Positions 42,041 through 45,790 of a stretch of 45,790 nt of DNA are shown here, piece by piece. Within the stretch, counting starts at the first letter, position 1, and each line of letters starts with the position of its first letter. The notes beneath the pieces are model-generated. The model saw only the letters and a program-made list of their open reading frames with translations. It was not told the DNA's origin and did not search any database. The stretch comes from Clostridia bacterium (GTDB taxonomy: Bacteria > Bacillota > Clostridia > Oscillospirales > Acutalibacteraceae), in the NCBI GenBank assembly GCA_017452785.1, contig JAFTLT010000026.1:1-45790 (forward strand), given 5' to 3'. Position numbers and translations under genes: made by a program.

Positions 42041-42824
42041 AAATGTAAAGAAAGCCTTCAATGTCGGTACCGTAAACGAAAAAATAGCCCTTAACGGACT
42101 TAATCTCACTCTCAATGACGGTGATTTCGTAACTGTTATCGGTGGCAACGGTGCAGGCAAAAGCACCATGCTCAATGCCATTGCAGGTGTGTGGGATATC
42201 GATGAGGGAAGTATCATTATAGACGGTGTTGATGTAACTGATATGCTCGAATTCAAAAGAGCAAAGTATCTCGGAAGAGTTTTTCAGGATCCGATGATGG
42301 GCACTGCCGCAGATATGGAAATTCAAGAAAATATGGCTCTTGCTTACAGACGTGGCAGGGCAAGAGGTCTTGGTTGGGGCATAACCAAAAAAGAAAAAGA
42401 GTTATATAAGCAAGAACTCAAAAAGCTTGATTTAGGTCTGGAAGATAGAATGACAAGCAAAGTCGGTCTTCTCTCGGGCGGTCAGAGACAGGCTCTCACA
42501 CTTCTTATGTCGGCTCTTGTGAAGCCAAAGCTGTTATTACTTGATGAGCATACGGCGGCACTCGACCCGAAAACAGCGGCAAAGGTGCTTGAACTCAGTG
42601 ATAAGATTATCAGTGAAAGCAAGCTTACAGCCATGATGGTAACACATAACATGAACGATGCAATCAAACACGGCAACAGACTTGTTATGATGCATGAGGG
42701 CAGAATAATCTTTGATGTCAGCGGTGAAGAAAAAAAGAAACTGACAATTGATGAGTTGGTTGAAAAATTCACTCAGTCAAGCGGTACAGAGTTTGCAAGT
42801 GACAGAGCACTCTTATCGAAATAA
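42027..42824 (+). CDS. ABC importer ATP-binding protein (TrpZ-like)
   Basis: About 265 residues from the ATG at 42027 (GAAGG upstream), rather than the GTG at 42018. Walker A is GGNGAGKST, Q-loop VFQDPMMGTAADM, signature LSGGQRQ, Walker B LLLLDEHTAAL, H-loop MVTHNM. It powers import through the adjacent permease. The segment ENMALAYRRGRARGLGWGI is typical of the ATPases paired with PF04392 binding proteins. It is the last gene of the operon, with a terminator at 42834-42868. Confidence 0.95.
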   Translation: MLEIKNVKKAFNVGTVNEKIALNGLNLTLNDGDFVTVIGGNGAGKSTMLNAIAGVWDIDEGSIIIDGVDVTDMLEFKRAKYLGRVFQDPMMGTAADMEIQENMALAYRRGRARGLGWGITKKEKELYKQELKKLDLGLEDRMTSKVGLLSGGQRQALTLLMSALVKPKLLLLDEHTAALDPKTAAKVLELSDKIISESKLTAMMVTHNMNDAIKHGNRLVMMHEGRIIFDVSGEEKKKLTIDELVEKFTQSSGTEFASDRALLSK

Positions 42825-42833
42825 AAATGCAGC

Positions 42834-42868
42834 ACCACCTGCGCCGGTCGGTTCAGGTGGTTGTTTTG
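42834..42868 (+). terminator. Terminator of the ABC importer operon
   Basis: ACCACCTG (42834-42841) pairs with CAGGTGGT (42854-42861), followed by TGTTTTGTCTTTT. Confidence 0.75.
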
Positions 42869-42952
42869 TCTTTTATGAAAGCAGTTGGAGGCTTGCTGTT
42901 TTATAGATTTTTAAATTTATATTATGCATTTTAAAAATTTTTAATAATTTAA

Positions 42953-42981
42953 TTGCGTTTCATAATATTTTTATGTATAAT
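42953..42981 (+). promoter_or_regulatory. Promoter of the acyltransferase gene
   Basis: TTGCGT (42953-42958), 17-bp spacer, TATAAT (42976-42981), about 50 nt before the ATG at 43031. Confidence 0.65.
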
Positions 42982-43030
42982 AAAACACAGTAGCGATTTT
43001 CGCAAATAAAAGATTAAGGAAAGAGAACCT

Positions 43031-44548
43031 ATGAAAAAATATGAGTGGATGAAAAATGATACTGCCGCCATTATGTTTTCGGCTATTGAGGGCTCAAAGA
43101 AATCACGACTTTTCCGTCTCTCGGCAGTGTTCAAAAACGAAGAAATAGACCCCGAAAGACTGAAAAAAGCAGTTGAGAATATAATTCCCAGATATCCGCT
43201 TCTGATGTACCGTGATGTTAAGGGCTATTATTGGGCATATCTTGAAAAATGTGATGTGCTCCCGGCAGTGCTGCCTGAAGAGAACCGCCCGGCAGAGCTG
43301 AGAAGACTTGGCAGAGACGGCGCACCTGAGATAGTTTTCCTTTATTACAAGCGCAGACTTTCAATTGAAGCAAACCATATTTACGGTGACGGCACAGGCT
43401 TTGTTGAGATCCTCAAGAGCGTTGTGGCTGAATATATGGTTTTAGGCGGTGCTGACAAGGCTGACTTCGAGGGTGTCCGCTTCGGTGATGAAAAGGGCAG
43501 CGAGGAAGAACTTGAAAACGCATTCAGACGCTACGCCACAAAGGAAAAGCTTCCCAAGGTTAAAAGAGAAGAATCCTATGTTTTGCCTAAAGACTATGTG
43601 AAGGACTATCAGAATTATATCTGTGGTATTCTGCCCTTTAGCGAGCTCAAGCCTCTTTGTAAAGAGCGTGACCTGACAGTTACCGAGTTTATAGCTTCGG
43701 TTATGATTCTTGCCATTATCAGAACGGCAAGAGAACCCATAAACAAGACTATCATTATCGACATTCCTGTTAATCTTCGTCAGTTTTTCCCAAGTGAGTC
43801 AATCAGAAACTTCACTTCACCCATGCCGATTCACTTCAATCCTCATGGCAGAACTGATGTGACTCACGAAGAAATAATTGAGGCTATAAGAGGTCAGCTT
43901 AAAAAATATAACACCAAAGAAAATCAGCAGGCATTCATCAATCACAGCTTTGCCATGACGCAGAGTCTTGCTGCTCAGCTTATACTTTCAATCTTTAAGC
44001 AGTGGGGCATGAATGCAATTCAGAAAAAGACTCACAACAACGAAATGACAGTTGTTTTCACCAATATGGGCAATATAAAAATGCCTCAGGTTATGAGTGA
44101 TGCCATTGAGCGTTTTGAGCTTGTGGGCGGTGATGCAAGAGTTTATGATATGAGCGTTTTCACCTCAGCAATCAGCGTTAACGGTTATATGCATATCGGC
44201 TTCAATTACAGCACCAAGGATGTCAGTTTCTGCCGTGAGTTCTTCCGCATACTTGCTTCTTACGACATTTCTGTACGTGTGGAAAGCTCAGATGAAAACG
44301 GCATTGAAGCCGCCACTGCAGCTGAGCCTAAAATGTGCAGTGAGTGTGGTGTGAGAATAGGCGAGGAGTATAGTAAATGCCCTCTTTGCGGCAGTGTACC
44401 TGTAAAAGCTGAAACAGCAGACACCTATTTTAAAACAGCACTTTACCCGCAGCCTTATAAGCCTTATAAGCACGTTCCACGCAAAAAGAAAAATAATATC
44501 TATGATATTGACCGTTTCCATGCGTGGTTTAATATGGATCCGTCATGA
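43031..44548 (+). CDS. Condensation/alcohol-acetyltransferase-like protein with C-terminal zinc ribbon
   Basis: 505 residues, no signal peptide. The sequence follows the CoA-dependent acyltransferase (condensation/WS-DGAT) superfamily: two halves, with the active-site motif NHIYGDGTGF (HxxxDG; the usual first His is Asn) near residue 117, and an IPVNLRQFFPSESIRNF segment typical of the second half. After about residue 430 a zinc ribbon follows (CSECGVRIG...CPLCG). The C-terminus is short and basic (RKKKNNIYDIDRFHAWF). Many relatives carry a DUF6320 membrane region after this ribbon; it is absent here. It probably transfers an acyl group in lipid or secondary metabolism; substrate unknown. Terminator 44734-44770. 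Confidence 0.8.
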   Translation: MKKYEWMKNDTAAIMFSAIEGSKKSRLFRLSAVFKNEEIDPERLKKAVENIIPRYPLLMYRDVKGYYWAYLEKCDVLPAVLPEENRPAELRRLGRDGAPEIVFLYYKRRLSIEANHIYGDGTGFVEILKSVVAEYMVLGGADKADFEGVRFGDEKGSEEELENAFRRYATKEKLPKVKREESYVLPKDYVKDYQNYICGILPFSELKPLCKERDLTVTEFIASVMILAIIRTAREPINKTIIIDIPVNLRQFFPSESIRNFTSPMPIHFNPHGRTDVTHEEIIEAIRGQLKKYNTKENQQAFINHSFAMTQSLAAQLILSIFKQWGMNAIQKKTHNNEMTVVFTNMGNIKMPQVMSDAIERFELVGGDARVYDMSVFTSAISVNGYMHIGFNYSTKDVSFCREFFRILASYDISVRVESSDENGIEAATAAEPKMCSECGVRIGEEYSKCPLCGSVPVKAETADTYFKTALYPQPYKPYKHVPRKKKNNIYDIDRFHAWFNMDPS

Positions 44549-44722
44549 GCAACGCTTAAAGCGTTGCAATGATATAAATTCCTGACGGAATTTGTGATAT
44601 AGCCGTTGACTGTGATATACCTTGCGGTATGATATATCCTTCGGATATGAAAAGGAATTTATATTATATCACAATTTCAGAATGAAATTATATCATATTT
44701 GCCCACGGCAAATATATCATTC
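44549..44722. repeat. Hairpin-array intergenic element (MITE-like)
   Basis: Immediately after the acyltransferase stop, GCAACGCTT-A-AAGCGTTGC forms a perfect hairpin (44549-44567). Short dyads follow in series: AAATTCC/GGAATTT, ATACC/GGTAT, ATATCC/GGATAT, AATTTC/GAAATT and ATTTGCC/GGCAAAT, separated by repeated GATATA/TATATC words. AATGATATA (44568-44576) and TATATCATT (44713-44721) are exact terminal inverted repeats. No coding potential. The modular hairpins suggest a nonautonomous repeat family. Confidence 0.7.
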
Positions 44723-44733
44723 ATCATTAAACA

Positions 44734-44770
44734 CTCCGCCTGAATTTTTTATCAGACGGAGCTTCTTTTT
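44734..44770 (+). terminator. Terminator after the acyltransferase/hairpin element
   Basis: CTCCGCCTGA (44734-44743) pairs with TCAGACGGAG (44752-44761) with one mismatch, followed by CTTCTTTTT. Confidence 0.75.
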
Positions 44771-44826
44771 ATAATATTCTGCATATTTTGCACATTTTGG
44801 CACACACTCTTTGCAGAGGTGTTTTT

Positions 44827-45534
44827 ATGCGTTTAAATAAAAAAGTGAAGATATTTTTGTGTGCACTGCTTGTGGTGGCAACAATGATGTCAGGCTCTTA
44901 TGCCATAGTGAATAGCTATCAGGGTGAAGGCTCAGCAATTTCAGCACTGTCAAAGCTTGGCTCACGTGGTGAAGAAGTAAGACGGGTGCAAAAGAAACTT
45001 AAGGAACTGGGATATTATAAGGGCTCGGTTGACGGCATCTATGGCAGCGCTACTCAAAAGGCAGTGAAGGCCTTTCAGAAAAATTGCGGCATCACTGCCG
45101 ATGGCATAGCAGGGCCTAAAACCCTTAAGTTCCTCGGTCTTGGTTCTTCATCTTCTTCGGGCTCTTCATCAGGCGGATACAGTCAGAGTGACATAAACTT
45201 GCTTGCCAAGCTCATTGCTGCAGAGGCAAGAGGGGAGAGCTACACCGGTCAGGTTGCTGTTGGTGCCGTTGTGCTCAATCGTGTGGAGCATTCATCCTTT
45301 CCTGACACAATTGCAGGCGTTATCTATCAGAAGGGTGCTTTTTCCTGCGTCAATGACAGCAACTGGGGTGTAGCTGCCAATGAAACCTCTAAAAAAGCGG
45401 CAAGAGACTGCATAAACGGTTGGGATCCGAGTGGAGGAGCCATATATTATTATAACCCGAAAAAGACAAGCAATGCCTTTATGCACTCAAGACCTATTAT
45501 CACAGTTATAGGCAACCATAGGTTTTGCAGGTAA
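44827..45534 (+). CDS. sleB: Spore cortex-lytic enzyme, SleB-like
   Basis: About 235 residues from the ATG at 44827 (GAGGTG upstream). A signal peptide (VKIFLCALLVVATMMSGSYA) is followed by a PG_binding_1 domain (RGEEVRRVQKKLKELGYY...DGIAGPKTLKFLGL, about 40-110), a Ser/Gly linker and a Hydrolase_2 domain. The catalytic Glu is in LIAAEARGES, with VNRVEHSSFPDTI, GAFSCVNDSNW and the C-terminal ITVIGNHRFCR. SleB is a lytic transglycosylase that degrades cortex peptidoglycan during germination. No ypeB follows within the window. Expression from a forespore sigma-G promoter is expected; I did not find a convincing match. Confidence 0.92.
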   Translation: MRLNKKVKIFLCALLVVATMMSGSYAIVNSYQGEGSAISALSKLGSRGEEVRRVQKKLKELGYYKGSVDGIYGSATQKAVKAFQKNCGITADGIAGPKTLKFLGLGSSSSSGSSSGGYSQSDINLLAKLIAAEARGESYTGQVAVGAVVLNRVEHSSFPDTIAGVIYQKGAFSCVNDSNWGVAANETSKKAARDCINGWDPSGGAIYYYNPKKTSNAFMHSRPIITVIGNHRFCR

Positions 45535-45612
45535 TTCGGAATTGCGGGAAAGTCTTATAGAAGAATGAAATGCGATGCCGCTGAATTTGTTGGTTTGCCA
45601 AAAAAATAGAAA

Positions 45613-45654
45613 ACATCCACCTGAGATGAAAGGTTTCAGGTGGATGTAATTTTT
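45613..45654 (+). terminator. Terminator of sleB
   Basis: ACATCCACCTGA (45613-45624) and TCAGGTGGATGT (45636-45647) are a perfect 12-bp inverted repeat followed by AATTTTTG. Confidence 0.85.
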
Positions 45655-45665
45655 GTTAACGAAAA

Positions 45666-45790
45666 CCCCCGGCTGTGCCGGGGAGTTCAAAAAAAGCTTT
45701 AGCGTTGCATATAAAAATAAAACTCCTTTTGATACAATAAAGATGCGGCTACCAACTGCATCAAATAAATCAAAAGGAGGACATTCAAAA
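45666..45790 (+). mobile_element. Probable left end of an IS200/IS605-like element (partial)
   Basis: A compact hairpin CCCCGGC-TGT-GCCGGGG (45667-45683) is followed by GAGTTCAA and an A/T-rich stretch. Then CTCCTTTTGAT (45723-45733) pairs with ATCAAAAGGAG (45769-45779), enclosing GATGCGG (45742-45748) that pairs with CTGCATC (45756-45762). The right arm is the Shine-Dalgarno of a gene starting beyond the window (AAAGGAGGACATTCAAAA). Subterminal GC hairpins and a leader that hides the RBS are known features of IS200-type transposase genes. The transposase itself is outside the window, so identity is inferred. Confidence 0.5.

Overview
The window looks like a chromosome segment of an anaerobic, spore-forming Gram-positive gut or rumen Clostridium-class bacterium, probably Oscillospirales/Ruminococcaceae-like. 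The signs are strong AGGAGG-type ribosome binding sites, consensus housekeeping promoters, a SleB-type spore cortex-lytic enzyme, DUF5685/J-domain gene pairs, plant-polysaccharide enzymes and large secreted repeat proteins. I saw no rRNA, tRNA or CRISPR. The genus is an inference from gene content only.

Layout. 1-2.4 kb is degraded accessory DNA: a hairpin element, a broken AIPR-family gene, a HAD phosphatase and a truncated MerR regulator. 2.4-11.3 kb is carbohydrate-related. A leftward operon (7910 to 3709) encodes two alpha/beta-hydrolase esterases, a Gfo/Idh/MocA oxidoreductase and a BNR beta-propeller protein. It diverges from an intracellular GH51 arabinofuranosidase, and further esterases lie on either side. 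11.4-13.5 kb holds a DUF5685 / J-domain / membrane-protein operon. 13.7-15.9 kb holds an iolB-DUF4186 pair diverging from a GH43-like glycosidase.

16.2-27 kb concerns the cell envelope. It has a 1521-residue secreted Cys-repeat protein, a convergent transmembrane Ser/Thr kinase, and a four-gene operon (SGNH hydrolase, DUF4358, MBOAT, DHHW) that fits polysaccharide O-acetylation. 27-40 kb is mostly secreted proteins: a large multidomain GH51 enzyme, an orphan ribbon-helix-helix regulator, an Asp/Gly/Tyr-repeat protein, a BspA-like LRR protein sharing a C-terminal tail with the 1521-residue protein, a 47-residue membrane peptide, a clan GH-A (GH39-like) enzyme with CBM-like domains, and two tandem paralogous fibronectin-III proteins. 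40-42.8 kb is a complete ABC importer of the TrpXYZ-like type. The window ends with a zinc-ribbon acyltransferase, a hairpin-rich repeat element, sleB and what appears to be the left end of an IS200/IS605-like element.

Taken together, the segment combines hemicellulose/pectin side-chain removal (arabinofuranosidases, esterases, GH43) with building and decorating the cell surface. The least explained items are the shared Cys-repeat/CGxxHY-tail architecture, the paired FN3 proteins with an unrecognised C-terminal domain, the orphan RHH gene beside a divergent promoter, and several well-formed palindromes at promoters.
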